From: Luzula sylvatica
Lineage: Eukaryota; Streptophyta; Magnoliopsida; Poales; Juncaceae
Length of the DNA: 64,000 nucleotides
NCBI GenBank assembly: GCA_946800325.1
Contig: OX326961.1
Span: forward strand, 12,460,215 to 12,524,214
Direction of reading: 5' to 3'
Below, in pieces: positions 1 through 15,900 of the stretch. The notes beneath the pieces are model-generated. The model did no database searches, was not told the DNA's origin, and was given only the letters and a program-made list of their open reading frames with translations. Position numbers and translations under genes: made by a program. Position 1 is the stretch's first letter. The number at the start of each line of letters is the position of its first letter.

Positions 1-3000
1 AAAACAAGATTTTAACGCTTTGAAGAGTTCAAATAACGTGTTTTTAGATCATTTGTATCGTATCTTTTACTACATAAATTTTCACCAAATTTCAGAAACA
101 CTAAGAAAGTTTGTTTTTCGATTCAAAACAAGATTTTAACGCTTTGAGGAGTTCAAATAACGTGATGTTAGATCATTTGTATCGTATCTTTTACTACATA
201 ACTTTTCACCAAATTTCACAAACACAAAGAAAGTTTGTTTTTCGATTCAAAACAAGATTTTAACGCTTTGAGGAGTTCAAATAACGTGTTTTGAGATCAT
301 TTGTATCGTATCTTTTACTACATAACTTTTCACCAAATTTCACAAACACTAAGAAAGTTTGTTTTTCGATTCAAAACAAGATTTTAACGCTTTGAGGAGT
401 TCAAATAACGTGATTTCAGATCATTTGTATCGTATCTTTTACTACATAACTTTTCACCAAATTTCACAAACACTAAGAAAGTTTGTTTTTCGATTCAAAA
501 CAAGATTTTAACGATTTGAGGAGTTCAAATAACGTGATTTCAGATTATTTGTATCGTATCTTTTACTACATAACTTTTCACCAAATTTCACAAACACTAA
601 GAAAGTTTGTTTTTCGATTCAAAACAAGATTTTAACGCTTTGAAGAGTTCAAATAACGTGTTTTCAGATCATTTGTATCGTATCTTTTACTACATAACTT
701 TTCACCAAATTTCACAAACTCTAAGAAAGTTTCTTTTCCGATTCAAAACACGATTTTAACTCTTTGAGGAGTTCAAATAACGTGTTTTTAGATCATTTGT
801 ATCGTATCTTTTACTACATAACTTTTCACCAAATTTCACAAACACAAAGAAAGTTTGTTTTTCAATTCAAAACAAGATTTTAACGCTTTGAGGAGTTCAA
901 ATAACGTGATTTCAGATCATTTGTATCGTATCTTTTACTACATAACTTTTCACCAAATTTCAGAAACACTAAGAAAGTTTGTTTTTCGATTCAAAACAAG
1001 ATTTTAACGCTTTGAGGTGTTCAAATAACGTGATTTTAGATCATTTGTATCGTATCTTTTACTACATAACTTTTCACCAAATTTCACAATCACAAAGAAA
1101 GTTTGTTTTTCGATTCAAAACAAGATTTTAACGCTTTGAGGAGTTCAAATAACGTGTTTTTAGATCATTTGTATCGTATCTTTTACTACATAACTTTTCA
1201 CCAAATTTCACAAACAATAAGAAAGTTTGTTTTTCGATTCAAAACAAGATTTTAACGCTTTGAGGAGTTCAAATAACGTGATTTCAGATCATTTGTATCG
1301 TATCTTTTACTACATAACTTTTCACCAAATTTCACAAACATTAAGAAAGTTTGTTTTTCGATTCAAAACAGGATTTTAACGATTTGAGGAGTTCAAATAA
1401 CGTGATTTCAGATCATTTGTATCGTATCTTTTACTACATAACTTTTCACCAAATTTCACAAACACTAAGAAAGTTTGTTTTTCGATTCAAAACAAGATTT
1501 CAACGCTTTGAAGAGTTCAAATAACGTGTTTTCAGATCATTTGTATCGTATCTTTTACTACATAACTTTTCACCAAATTTCACAAACTCTAAGAAAGTTT
1601 GTTTTCCGATTCAAAACACGATTTTAACTCTTTGAGGAGTTCAAATAACCTATTTTTAGATCATTTGTATCGTATCTTTTACTATATAACTTTTCACCAA
1701 ATTTCACAAACACTAAGAAAGTTTGTTTTTCGATTCAAAACAAGATTTTAACGCTTTGAGGAGTTCAAATAACGTGTTTTTAGATCATTTGTATCGTATC
1801 TTTTACTACATAACTTTTCACCAAATTTCACAAACACTAATAAAGTTTGTTTTTCGATTCAAAACAAGATTTTAACGCATTGAGGAACTCAAATAACGTG
1901 TTTTTAGATCATTTGTATCGTATCTTTTACTACATAACTTTTCACCAAATTTCACAAACACTAAGAAAGTTTGTTTTTCGGTTCAAAACAAGATTTTAAC
2001 GCTTTGAGGAGTTCAAATAACGTGATTTCAGATCATTTGTATCGTATCTTTTAGTACATAACTTTTCACCAAATTTCACAAACACTAAGAAAGTTTGTTT
2101 TTCGATTCAAAACAAGATTTTAACGCTTTGAGGAGTTCAAATAACGTGTTTTTAGATCATTTGTATCGTATCTTTTACTACATAACTTTTCACCAAATTT
2201 CACAAACACTAAGAAAGTTTGTTTTTCGATTCAAAACAAGATTTTAATGCTTTGAGGAGTTCAAATAACGTAATTTCAGATCATTTGTATCGTATCTTTT
2301 ACTACATAACTTTTCACCAAATTTCACAAACACTAAGAAAGTTTGTTTTTCGATTCAAAACAAGATTTTAACGCTTTGAAGAGTTCAAATAACGTGTTTT
2401 TAGATCATTTGTTTCGTATCTTTTACTACATAACTTTTCACCAAATTTCACAAACACTAAGAAAGTTTGTTTTTCGATTCAAAACAAACTTTTAACGCTT
2501 TGAGGAGCTCAAATAACGTGTTTATAGATCATTTGTATCGTATCTTTTACTACATAACTTTTCACCAAATTTCACAAACACTAAGAAAGTTTGTTTTCCG
2601 ATTCAAAACACGATTTTAACACTTTGAGGAGTTAAAATAACTTGTTTTTAGATCATTTGTATCGTATCTTTTACTATATAACTTTTCACCAAATTTCACA
2701 AACACTAAGAAAGTTTGTTTTTCGATTCAAAACAAGATTTTAACGCGTTGAGGAGTTCAAATAACGTGATTTCAGATCATTTGTATCGTATCTTTTACTA
2801 TATAACTTTTCACCAAATTTCACAAACACTAATAAAGTTTGTTTTTCGATTCAAAACAAGATTTTAACGCTTTGAGGAACTCAAATAACGTGTTTTTAGA
2901 TCATTTGTATCGTATCTTTTACTACATAACTTTTCACCAAATTTCACAAACACTAAGAAAGTTTGTTTTTCGATTCAAAACAAGATTTTAACGCTTTGAG

Positions 3001-3967
3001 GAGTTCAAATAACGTGATTTCAGATCATTTGTATCGTATCTTTTACTACATAACTTTTCACCAAATTTCACAAACACTAAGAAAGTTTGTTTTTCGATTC
3101 AAAACAAGATTTTAACGCTTTGAAGAGTTCAAATAACGTGTTTTTAGATCATTTGTATCGTATCTTTTACTACATAAATTTTCACCAAATTTCAGAAACA
3201 CTAATAAAGTTTGTTTTTCGATTCAAAACAAGATTTTAACGCTTTGAGGAGTTCAAATAACGTGATTTCAGATCATTTGTATCTTATCTTTTACTACATA
3301 ACTTTTCACCAAATTTCACAAACACTAAGAAAGTTTGTTTTTCGATTCAAAACAAGATTTTAACGCTTTGAGGAGTTCAAATAACGTGTTTTTTGATCAT
3401 TTGTATCGTATCTTTTACTATATAACTTTTCACCAAATTTCACAAACACTAAGAAAGTTTGTTTTTCGATTCAAAACAAGATTTTAACGCTTTGAGGAGT
3501 TCAAATAACGTGTTTTTAAATCATTTGTTTCGTATCTTTTACTACATAACTTTTCACCAAATTTCAGAAACACTAAGAAAGTTTGTTTTTCGATTCAAAA
3601 CATGATTTTAACGCTTTGAGGTGTTCAAATAACGTGATTTTAGATCATTTGTATCGTATCTTTTACTACATAACTTTTCACCAAATTTCACAAACACAAA
3701 GAAAGTTTGTTTTTCGATTCAAAACAAGATTTTAACGCTTTGAGGAGTTCAAATAACGTGTTTTTAGATCATTTGTATCGTATCTTTTACTACATAACTT
3801 TTCACCAAATTTCACAAACACTAAGAAAGTTTGTTTTTCGATTCAAAACAAGATTTTAACGCTTTGAGGAGTTCAAATAACGTGATTTCAGATCATTTGT
3901 ATCGTATCTTTTACTACATAACTTTTCACCAAATTTCACAAACACTAAGAAAGTTTGTTTTTCGATT

Positions 3968-6900
3968 CAAAACAAGATTTTAACGCTTTGAAGAGTTCAA
4001 ATAACGTGTTTTGAGATCATTTGTATCGTATCTTTTACTACATAACTTTTCACCAAATTTCAGAAACACTAATAAAGTTTGTTTTTCGATTCAAAACAAG
4101 ATTTTAACGCTTTGAGGAGTTCAAATAACGTGATTTCAGATCATTTGTATCTTATCTTTTACTACATAACTTTTCACCAAATTTCACAAACACTAAGAAA
4201 GTTTGTTTTTCGATTCAAAACAAGATTTTAACGCTTTGAGGAGTTCAAATAACGTGTTTTTTGATCATTTGTATCGTATCTTTTACTATATAACTTTTCA
4301 CCAAATTTCACAAACACTAAGAAAGTTTGTTTTTCGATTCAAAACAAGATTTTAACGCTTTGAGGAGTTCAAATAACGTGATTTCAGATCATTTGTATCC
4401 TATCTTTTACTACATAACTTTTCACCAAATTTCACAAACATTAAGAAAGTTTGTTTTTCGATTCAAAACAAGATTTTAACGCTTTGAAGAGTTCAAATAA
4501 CGTCTTTTTAGATCATTTGTATCGTATCTTTTACTACATAACTTTTCACCAAATTTCACAAACACTAAGAAAGTTTGTTTTTCGATTCAAAACAAGATTT
4601 TTTTGAGGAACTCAAATAATGTGTTTTTAGATCATTTGTATCGTATCTTTTACTACATAACTTTTCACCAAATTTCACAAACACTAAGAAAGTTTGTTTT
4701 CCGATTCAAAACACGATTTTAACGCTTTGAGGAGTTCAAATAACGTGTTTTTAGATCATTTGTATCGTATCTTTTACTACATAACTTTTCACCAAATTTC
4801 ACAAACACTAAGAAAGTTTGTTTTTCGATTCAAAACAAGATTTTAACGCTTTGAGGAGTTCAAATAACGTGTTTTGAGATCATTTGTATCGTATCTTTTA
4901 CTACATAACTTGTCACCAAATTTCACAAACACAAAGAAAGTTTGTTTTTCGATTCAAAACAAGATTTTAACCCTTTGAGGAGTTCAAATAACGTGTTTTT
5001 AGATCATTTGTATCGTATCTTTTACTACACAACTTTTCACCAAATTTCACAAACACTAAGAAAGTTTGTTTTTCGGTTCAAAACAAGATTTTAACGCTTT
5101 GAGGAGTTCAAATAACGTGATTTCAGATCATTTGTATCGTATCTTTTAGTACATAACTTTTCACCAAATTTCACAAACACTAAGAAAGTTTGTTTTTCGA
5201 TTCAAAACAAGATTTTAACGCTTTGAGGAGTTCAAATAACGTGTTTTTAGATCATTTGTATCGTATCTTTTACTACATAACTTTTCACCAAATTTCACAA
5301 ACACTAAGAAAGTTTGTTTTTCGATTCAAAACAAGATTTTAATGCTTTGAGGAGTTCAAATAACGTAATTTCAGATCATTTGTATCGTATCTTTTACTAC
5401 ATAACTTTTCACCAAATTTCACAAACACTAAGAAAGTTTGTTTTTCGATTCAAAACAAGATTTTAACGCTTTGAAGAGTTCAAATAACGTGTTTTTAGAT
5501 CATTTGTATCGTATCTTTTACTACATAAATTTTCACCAAATTTCAGAAACACTAAGAAAGTTTGTTTTTCGATTCAAAACAAGATTTTAACGCTTTGAGG
5601 AGTTCAAATAACGTGATGTTAGATCATTTGTATCGTATCTTTTACTACATAACTTTTCACCATATTTCACAAACACTAAGAAAGTTTGTTTTTCGATTCA
5701 AAACAAGATTTTAACGCTTTGAGGAGTTCAAATAACGTGTTTTTAGATCATTTGTATCGTATCTTTTACTACATAACTTTTCACCAAATTTCACAAACAC
5801 TAATAAAGTTTGTTTTTCGATTCAAAACAAGATTTTAACGCATTGAGGAACTCAAATAACGTGTTTTTAGATCATTTGTATCGTATCTTTTACTACATAA
5901 CTTTTCACCAAATTTCACAAACACTAAGAAAGTTTGTTTTTCGGTTCAAAACAAGATTTTAACGCTTTGAGGAGTTCAAATAACGTGATTTCAGATCATT
6001 TGTATCGTATCTTTTAGTACATAACTTTTCACCAAATTTCACAAACACTAAGAAAGTTTGTTTTTCGATTCAAAACAAGATTTTAACGCTTTGAGGAGTT
6101 CAAATAACGTGTTTTTAGATCATTTGTATCGTATCTTTTACTACATAACTTTTCACCAAATTTCACAAACACTAAGAAAGTTTGTTTTTCGATTCAAAAC
6201 AAGATTTTAATGCTTTGAGGAGTTCAAATAACGTAATTTCAGATCATTTGTATCGTATCTTTTACTACATAACTTTTCACCAAATTTCACAAACACTAAG
6301 AAAGTTTGTTTTTCGATTCAAAACAAGATTTTAACGCTTTGAAGAGTTCAAATAACGTGTTTTTAGATCATTTGTATCGTATCTTTTACTACATAAATTT
6401 TCACCAAATTTCAGAAACACTAAGAAAGTTTGTTTTTCGATTCAAAACAAGATTTTAACGCTTTGAGGAGTTCAAATAACGTGATGTTAGATCATTTGTA
6501 TCGTATCTTTTACTACATAACTTTTCACCAAATTTCACAAACACAAAGAAAGTTTGTTTTTCGATTCAAAACAAGATTTTAACGCTTTGAGGAGTTCAAA
6601 TAACGTGTTTTGAGATCATTTGTATCGTATCTTTTACTACATAACTTTTCACCAAATTTCACAAACACTAAGAAAGTTTGTTTTTCGATTCAAAACAAGA
6701 TTTTAACGCTTTGAGGAGTTCAAATAACGTGATTTCAGATCATTTGTATCGTATCTTTTACTACATAACTTTTCACCAAATTTCACAAACACTAAGAAAG
6801 TTTGTTTTTCGATTCAAAACAAGATTTTAACGATTTGAGGAGTTCAAATAACGTGATTTCAGATTATTTGTATCGTATCTTTTACTACATAACTTTTCAC

Positions 6901-9900
6901 CAAATTTCACAAACACTAAGAAAGTTTGTTTTTCGATTCAAAACAAGATTTTAACGCTTTGAAGAGTTCAAATAACGTGTTTTCAGATCATTTGTATCGT
7001 ATCTTTTACTACATAACTTTTCACCAAATTTCACAAACTCTAAGAAAGTTTCTTTTCCGATTCAAAACACGATTTTAACTCTTTGAGGAGTTCAAATAAC
7101 GTGTTTTTAGATCATTTGTATCGTATCTTTTACTACATAACTTTTCACCAAATTTCACAAACACTAAGAAAGTTTGTTTTTCGATTCAAAACAAGATTTT
7201 AACGCTTTGAAGAGTTCAAATAACGTGTTTTGAGATCATTTGTATCGTATCTTTTACTACATAACTTTTCACCAAATTTCAGAAACACTAATAAAGTTTG
7301 TTTTTCGATTCAAAACAAGATTTTAACGCTTTGAGGAGTTCAAATAACGTGATTTCAGATCATTTGTATCTTATCTTTTACTACATAACTTTTCACCAAA
7401 TTTCACAAACACTAAGAAAGTTTGTTTTTCGATTCAAAACAAGATTTTAACGCTTTGAGGAGTTCAAATAACGTGTTTTTTGATCATTTGTATCGTATCT
7501 TTTACTATATAACTTTTCACCAAATTTCACAAACACTAAGAAAGTTTGTTTTTCGATTCAAAACAAGATTTTAACGCTTTGAGGAGTTCAAATAACGTGA
7601 TTTCAGATCATTTGTATCCTATCTTTTACTACATAACTTTTCACCAAATTTCACAAACATTAAGAAAGTTTGTTTTTCGATTCAAAACAAGATTTTAACG
7701 CTTTGAAGAGTTCAAATAACGTCTTTTTAGATCATTTGTATCGTATCTTTTACTACATAACTTTTCACCAAATTTCACAAACACTAAGAAAGTTTGTTTT
7801 TCGATTCAAAACAAGATTTTTTTGAGGAACTCAAATAATGTGTTTTTAGATCATTTGTATCGTATCTTTTACTACATAACTTTTCACCAAATTTCACAAA
7901 CACTAAGAAAGTTTGTTTTCCGATTCAAAACACGATTTTAACGCTTTGAGGAGTTCAAATAACGTGTTTTTAGATCATTTGTATCGTATCTTTTACTACA
8001 TAACTTTTCACCAAATTTCACAAACACTAAGAAAGTTTGTTTTTCGATTCAAAACAAGATTTTAACGCTTTGAGGAGTTCAAATAACGTGTTTTGAGATC
8101 ATTTGTATCGTATCTTTTACTACATAACTTGTCACCAAATTTCACAAACACAAAGAAAGTTTGTTTTTCGATTCAAAACAAGATTTTTACCCTTTGAGGA
8201 GTTCAAATAACGTGTTTTTAGATCATTTGTATCGTATCTTTTACTACACAACTTTTCACCAAATTTCACAAACACTAAGAAAGTTTGTTTTTCGGTTCAA
8301 AACAAGATTTTAACGCTTTGAGGAGTTCAAATAACGTGATTTCAGATCATTTGTATCGTATCTTTTAGTACATAACTTTTCACCAAATTTCACAAACACT
8401 AAGAAAGTTTGTTTTTCGATTCAAAACAAGATTTTAACGCTTTGAGGAGTTCAAATAACGTGTTTTTAGATCATTTGTATCGTATCTTTTACTACATAAC
8501 TTTTCACCAAATTTCACAAACACTAAGAAAGTTTGTTTTTCGATTCAAAACAAGATTTTAATGCTTTGAGGAGTTCAAATAACGTAATTTCAGATCATTT
8601 GTATCGTATCTTTTACTACATAACTTTTCACCAAATTTCACAAACACTAAGAAAGTTTGTTTTTCGATTCAAAACAAGATTTTAACGCTTTGAAGAGTTC
8701 AAATAACGTGTTTTTAGATCATTTGTATCGTATCTTTTACTACATAAATTTTCACCAAATTTCAGAAACACTAAGAAAGTTTGTTTTTCGATTCAAAACA
8801 AGATTTTAACGCTTTGAGGAGTTCAAATAACGTGATGTTAGATCATTTGTATCGTATCTTTTACTACATAACTTTTCACCATATTTCACAAACACTAAGA
8901 AAGTTTGTTTTTCGATTCAAAACAAGATTTTAACGCTTTGAGGAGTTCAAATAACGTGTTTTTAGATCATTTGTATCGTATCTTTTACTACATAACTTTT
9001 CACCAAATTTCACAAACACTAATAAAGTTTGTTTTTCGATTCAAAACAAGATTTTAACGCATTGAGGAACTCAAATAACGTGTTTTTAGATCATTTGTAT
9101 CGTATCTTTTACTACATAACTTTTCACCAAATTTCACAAACACTAAGAAAGTTTGTTTTTCGGTTCAAAACAAGATTTTAACGCTTTGAGGAGTTCAAAT
9201 AACGTGATTTCAGATCATTTGTATCGTATCTTTTAGTACATAACTTTTCACCAAATTTCACAAACACTAAGAAAGTTTGTTTTTCGATTCAAAACAAGAT
9301 TTTAACGCTTTGAGGAGTTCAAATAACGTGTTTTTAGATCATTTGTATCGTATCTTTTACTACATAACTTTTCACCAAATTTCACAAACACTAAGAAAGT
9401 TTGTTTTTCGATTCAAAACAAGATTTTAATGCTTTGAGGAGTTCAAATAACGTAATTTCAGATCATTTGTATCGTATCTTTTACTACATAACTTTTCACC
9501 AAATTTCACAAACACTAAGAAAGTTTGTTTTTCGATTCAAAACAAGATTTTAACGCTTTGAAGAGTTCAAATAACGTGTTTTTAGATCATTTGTATCGTA
9601 TCTTTTACTACATAAATTTTCACCAAATTTCAGAAACACTAAGAAAGTTTGTTTTTCGATTCAAAACAAGATTTTAACGCTTTGAGGAGTTCAAATAACG
9701 TGATGTTAGATCATTTGTATCGTATCTTTTACTACATAACTTTTCACCAAATTTCACAAACACAAAGAAAGTTTGTTTTTCGATTCAAAACAAGATTTTA
9801 ACGCTTTGAGGAGTTCAAATAACGTGTTTTGAGATCATTTGTATCGTATCTTTTACTACATAACTTTTCACCAAATTTCACAAACACTAAGAAAGTTTGT

Positions 9901-12900
9901 TTTTCGATTCAAAACAAGATTTTAACGCTTTGAGGAGTTCAAATAACGTGATTTCAGATCATTTGTATCGTATCTTTTACTACATAACTTTTCACCAAAT
10001 TTCACAAACACTAAGAAAGTTTGTTTTTCGATTCAAAACAAGATTTTAACGATTTGAGGAGTTCAAATAACGTGATTTCAGATTATTTGTATCGTATCTT
10101 TTACTACATAACTTTTCACCAAATTTCACAAACACTAAGAAAGTTTGTTTTTCGATTCAAAACAAGATTTTAACGCTTTGAAGAGTTCAAATAACGTGTT
10201 TTCAGATCATTTGTATCGTATCTTTTACTACATAACTTTTCACCAAATTTCACAAACTCTAAGAAAGTTTGTTTTTCGATTCAAAACAAGATTTTAACGA
10301 TTTGAGGAGTTCAAATAACGTGATTTCAGATTATTTGTATCGTATCTTTTACTACATAACTTTTCACCAAATTTCACAAACACTAAGAAAGTTTGTTTTT
10401 CGATTCAAAACAAGATTTTAACGCTTTGAGGAGTTCAAATAACGTGATTTCAGATCATTTGTATCGTATCTTTTACTACATAACTTTTCACCAAATTTCA
10501 CAAACACAAAGAAAGTTTGTTTTTCGATTCAAAACAAGATTTTAACGCTTTGAGGAGTTCAAATAACGTGTTTTGAGATCATTTGTATCGTATCTTTTAC
10601 TACATAACTTTTCACCAAATTTCACAAACACTAAGAAAGTTTGTTTTTCGATTCAAAACAAGATTTTAACGCTTTGAGGAGTTCAAATAACGTGATTTCA
10701 GATCATTTGTATCGTATCTTTTACTACATAACTTTTCACCAAATTTCACAAACACTAAGAAAGTTTGTTTTTCGATTCAAAACAAGATTTTAACGCTTTG
10801 AAGAGTTCAAATAACGTGTTTTTAGATCATTTGTATCGTATCTTTTACTACATAAATTTTCACCAAATTTCAGAAACACTAATAAAGTTTGTTTTTCGAT
10901 TCAAAACAAGATTTTAACGCTTTGAGGAGTTCAAATAACGTGATTTCAGATCATTTGTATCTTATCTTTTACTACATAACTTTTCACCAAATTTCACAAA
11001 CACTAAGAAAGTTTGTTTTTCGATTCAAAACAAGATTTTAACGCTTTGAGGAGTTCAAATAACGTGTTTTTTGATCATTTGTATCGTATCTTTTACTATA
11101 TAACTTTTCACCAAATTTCACAAACACTAAGAAAGTTTGTTTTTCGATTCAAAACAAGATTTTAACGCTTTGAGGAGTTCAAATAACGTGTTTTTAAATC
11201 ATTTGTTTCGTATCTTTTACTACATAACTTTTCACCAAATTTCAGAAACACTAAGAAAGTTTGTTTTTCGATTCAAAACATGATTTTAACGCTTTGAGGT
11301 GTTCAAATAACGTGATTTTAGATCATTTGTATCGTATCTTTTACTACATAACTTTTCACCAAATTTCACAAACACAAAGAAAGTTTGTTTTTCGATTCAA
11401 AACAAGATTTTAACGCTTTGAGGAGTTCAAATAACGTGTTTTTAGATCATTTGTATCGTATCTTTTACTACATAACTTTTCACCAAATTTCACAAACACT
11501 AAGAAAGTTTGTTTTTCGATTCAAAACAAGATTTTAACGCTTTGAGGAGTTCAAATAACGTGATTTCAGATCATTTGTATCGTATCTTTTACTACATAAC
11601 TTTTCACCAAATTTCACAAACACTAAGAAAGTTTGTTTTTCGATTCAAAACAAGATTTTAACGCTTTGAAGAGTTCAAATAACGTGTTTTGAGATCATTT
11701 GTATCGTATCTTTTACTACATAACTTTTCACCAAATTTCAGAAACACTAATAAAGTTTGTTTTTCGATTCAAAACAAGATTTTAACGCTTTGAGGAGTTC
11801 AAATAACGTGATTTCAGATCATTTGTATCTTATCTTTTACTACATAACTTTTCACCAAATTTCACAAACACTAAGAAAGTTTGTTTTTCGATTCAAAACA
11901 AGATTTTAACGCTTTGAGGAGTTCAAATAACGTGTTTTTTGATCATTTGTATCGTATCTTTTACTATATAACTTTTCACCAAATTTCACAAACACTAAGA
12001 AAGTTTGTTTTTCGATTCAAAACAAGATTTTAACGCTTTGAGGAGTTCAAATAACGTGATTTCAGATCATTTGTATCCTATCTTTTACTACATAACTTTT
12101 CACCAAATTTCACAAACATTAAGAAAGTTTGTTTTTCGATTCAAAACAAGATTTTAACGCTTTGAAGAGTTCAAATAACGTCTTTTTAGATCATTTGTAT
12201 CGTATCTTTTACTACATAACTTTTCACCAAATTTCACAAACACTAAGAAAGTTTGTTTTTCGATTCAAAACAAGATTTTTTTGAGGAACTCAAATAATGT
12301 GTTTTTAGATCATTTGTATCGTATCTTTTACTACATAACTTTTCACCAAATTTCACAAACACTAAGAAAGTTTGTTTTCCGATTCAAAACACGATTTTAA
12401 CGCTTTGAGGAGTTCAAATAACGTGTTTTTAGATCATTTGTATCGTATCTTTTACTACATAACTTTTCACCAAATTTCACAAACACTAAGAAAGTTTGTT
12501 TTTCGGTTCAAAACAAGATTTTAACGCTTTGAGGAGTTCAAATAACGTGTTTTGAGATCATTTGTATCGTATCTTTTACTACATAACTTGTCACCAAATT
12601 TCACAAACACAAAGAAAGTTTGTTTTTCGATTCAAAACAAGATTTTAACCCTTTGAGGAGTTCAAATAACGTGTTTTTAGATCATTTGTATCGTATCTTT
12701 TACTACACAACTTTTCACCAAATTTCACAAACACTAAGAAAGTTTGTTTTTCGGTTCAAAACAAGATTTTAACGCTTTGAGGAGTTCAAATAACGTGATT
12801 TCAGATCATTTGTATCGTATCTTTTAGTACATAACTTTTCACCAAATTTCACAAACACTAAGAAAGTTTGTTTTTCGATTCAAAACAAGATTTTAACGCT

Positions 12901-15900
12901 TTGAGGAGTTCAAATAACGTGTTTTTAGATCATTTGTATCGTATCTTTTACTACATAACTTTTCACCAAATTTCACAAACACTAAGAAAGTTTGTTTTTC
13001 GATTCAAAACAAGATTTTAATGCTTTGAGGAGTTCAAATAACGTAATTTCAGATCATTTGTATCGTATCTTTTACTACATAACTTTTCACCAAATTTCAC
13101 AAACACTAAGAAAGTTTGTTTTTCGATTCAAAACAAGATTTTAACGCTTTGAAGAGTTCAAATAACGTGTTTTTAGATCATTTGTATCGTATCTTTTACT
13201 ACATAAATTTTCACCAAATTTCAGAAACACTAAGAAAGTTTGTTTTTCGATTCAAAACAAGATTTTAACGCTTTGAGGAGTTCAAATAACGTGATGTTAG
13301 ATCATTTGTATCGTATCTTTTACTACATAACTTTTCACCATATTTCACAAACACTAAGAAAGTTTGTTTTTCGATTCAAAACAAGATTTTAACGCTTTGA
13401 GGAGTTCAAATAACGTGTTTTTAGATCATTTGTATCGTATCTTTTACTACATAACTTTTCACCAAATTTCACAAACACTAATAAAGTTTGTTTTTCGATT
13501 CAAAACAAGATTTTAACGCATTGAGGAACTCAAATAACGTGTTTTTAGATCATTTGTATCGTATCTTTTACTACATAACTTTTCACCAAATTTCACAAAC
13601 ACTAAGAAAGTTTGTTTTTCGGTTCAAAACAAGATTTTAACGCTTTGAGGAGTTCAAATAACGTGATTTCAGATCATTTGTATCGTATCTTTTAGTACAT
13701 AACTTTTCACCAAATTTCACAAACACTAAGAAAGTTTGTTTTTCGATTCAAAACAAGATTTTAACGCTTTGAGGAGTTCAAATAACGTGTTTTTAGATCA
13801 TTTGTATCGTATCTTTTACTACATAACTTTTCACCAAATTTCACAAACACTAAGAAAGTTTGTTTTTCGATTCAAAACAAGATTTTAACGCTTTGAAGAG
13901 TTCAAATAACGTGTTTTTAGATCATTTGTATCGTATCTTTTACTACATAAATTTTCACCAAATTTCAGAAACACTAAGAAAGTTTGTTTTTCGATTCAAA
14001 ACAAGATTTTAACGCTTTGAAGAGTTCAAATAACGTGTTTTGAGATCATTTGTATCGTATCTTTTACTACATAACTTTTCACCAAATTTCAGAAACACTA
14101 ATAAAGTTTGTTTTTCGATTCAAAACAAGATTTTAACGCTTTGAGGAGTTCAAATAACGTGATTTCAGATCATTTGTATCTTATCTTTTACTACATAACT
14201 TTTCACCAAATTTCACAAACACTAAGAAAGTTTGTTTTTCGATTCAAAACAAGATTTTAACGCTTTGAGGAGTTCAAATAACGTGTTTTGAGATCATTTG
14301 TATCGTATCTTTTACTACATAACTTTTCACCAAATTTCACAAACACTAAGAAAGTTTGTTTTTCGATTCAAAACAAGATTTTAACGCTTTGAGGAGTTCA
14401 AATAACGTGATTTCAGATCATTTGTATCGTATCTTTTACTACATAACTTTTCACCAAATTTCACAAACACTAAGAAAGTTTGTTTTTCGATTCAAAACAA
14501 GATTTTAACGATTTGAGGAGTTCAAATAACGTGATTTCAGATTATTTGTATCGTATCTTTTACTACATAACTTTTCACCAAATTTCACAAACACTAAGAA
14601 AGTTTGTTTTTCGATTCAAAACAAGATTTTAACGCTTTGAAGAGTTCAAATAACGTGTTTTCAGATCATTTGTATCGTATCTTTTACTACATAACTTTTC
14701 ACCAAATTTCACAAACTCTAAGAAAGTTTCTTTTCCGATTCAAAACACGATTTTAACTCTTTGAGGAGTTCAAATAACGTGTTTTTAGATCATTTGTATC
14801 GTATCTTTTACTACATAACTTTTCACCAAATTTCACAAACACTAAGAAAGTTTGTTTTTCGATTCAAAACAAGATTTTAACGCTTTGAAGAGTTCAAATA
14901 ACGTGTTTTGAGATCATTTGTATCGTATCTTTTACTACATAACTTTTCACCAAATTTCAGAAACACTAATAAAGTTTGTTTTTCGATTCAAAACAAGATT
15001 TTAACGCTTTGAGGAGTTCAAATAACGTGATTTCAGATCATTTGTATCTTATCTTTTACTACATAACTTTTCACCAAATTTCACAAACACTAAGAAAGTT
15101 TGTTTTTCGATTCAAAACAAGATTTTAACGCTTTGAGGAGTTCAAATAACGTGTTTTTTGATCATTTGTATCGTATCTTTTACTATATAACTTTTCACCA
15201 AATTTCACAAACACTAAGAAAGTTTGTTTTTCGATTCAAAACAAGATTTTAACGCTTTGAGGAGTTCAAATAACGTGATTTCAGATCATTTGTATCCTAT
15301 CTTTTACTACATAACTTTTCACCAAATTTCACAAACATTAAGAAAGTTTGTTTTTCGATTCAAAACAAGATTTTAACGCTTTGAAGAGTTCAAATAACGT
15401 CTTTTTAGATCATTTGTATCGTATCTTTTACTACATAACTTTTCACCAAATTTCACAAACACTAAGAAAGTTTGTTTTTCGATTCAAAACAAGATTTTTT
15501 TGAGGAACTCAAATAATGTGTTTTTAGATCATTTGTATCGTATCTTTTACTACATAACTTTTCACCAAATTTCACAAACACTAAGAAAGTTTGTTTTCCG
15601 ATTCAAAACACGATTTTAACGCTTTGAGGAGTTCAAATAACGTGTTTTTAGATCATTTGTATCGTATCTTTTACTACATAACTTTTCACCAAATTTCACA
15701 AACACTAAGAAAGTTTGTTTTTCGATTCAAAACAAGATTTTAACGCTTTGAGGAGTTCAAATAACGTGTTTTGAGATCATTTGTATCGTATCTTTTACTA
15801 CATAACTTGTCACCAAATTTCACAAACACAAAGAAAGTTTGTTTTTCGATTCAAAACAAGATTTTAACCCTTTGAGGAGTTCAAATAACGTGTTTTTAGA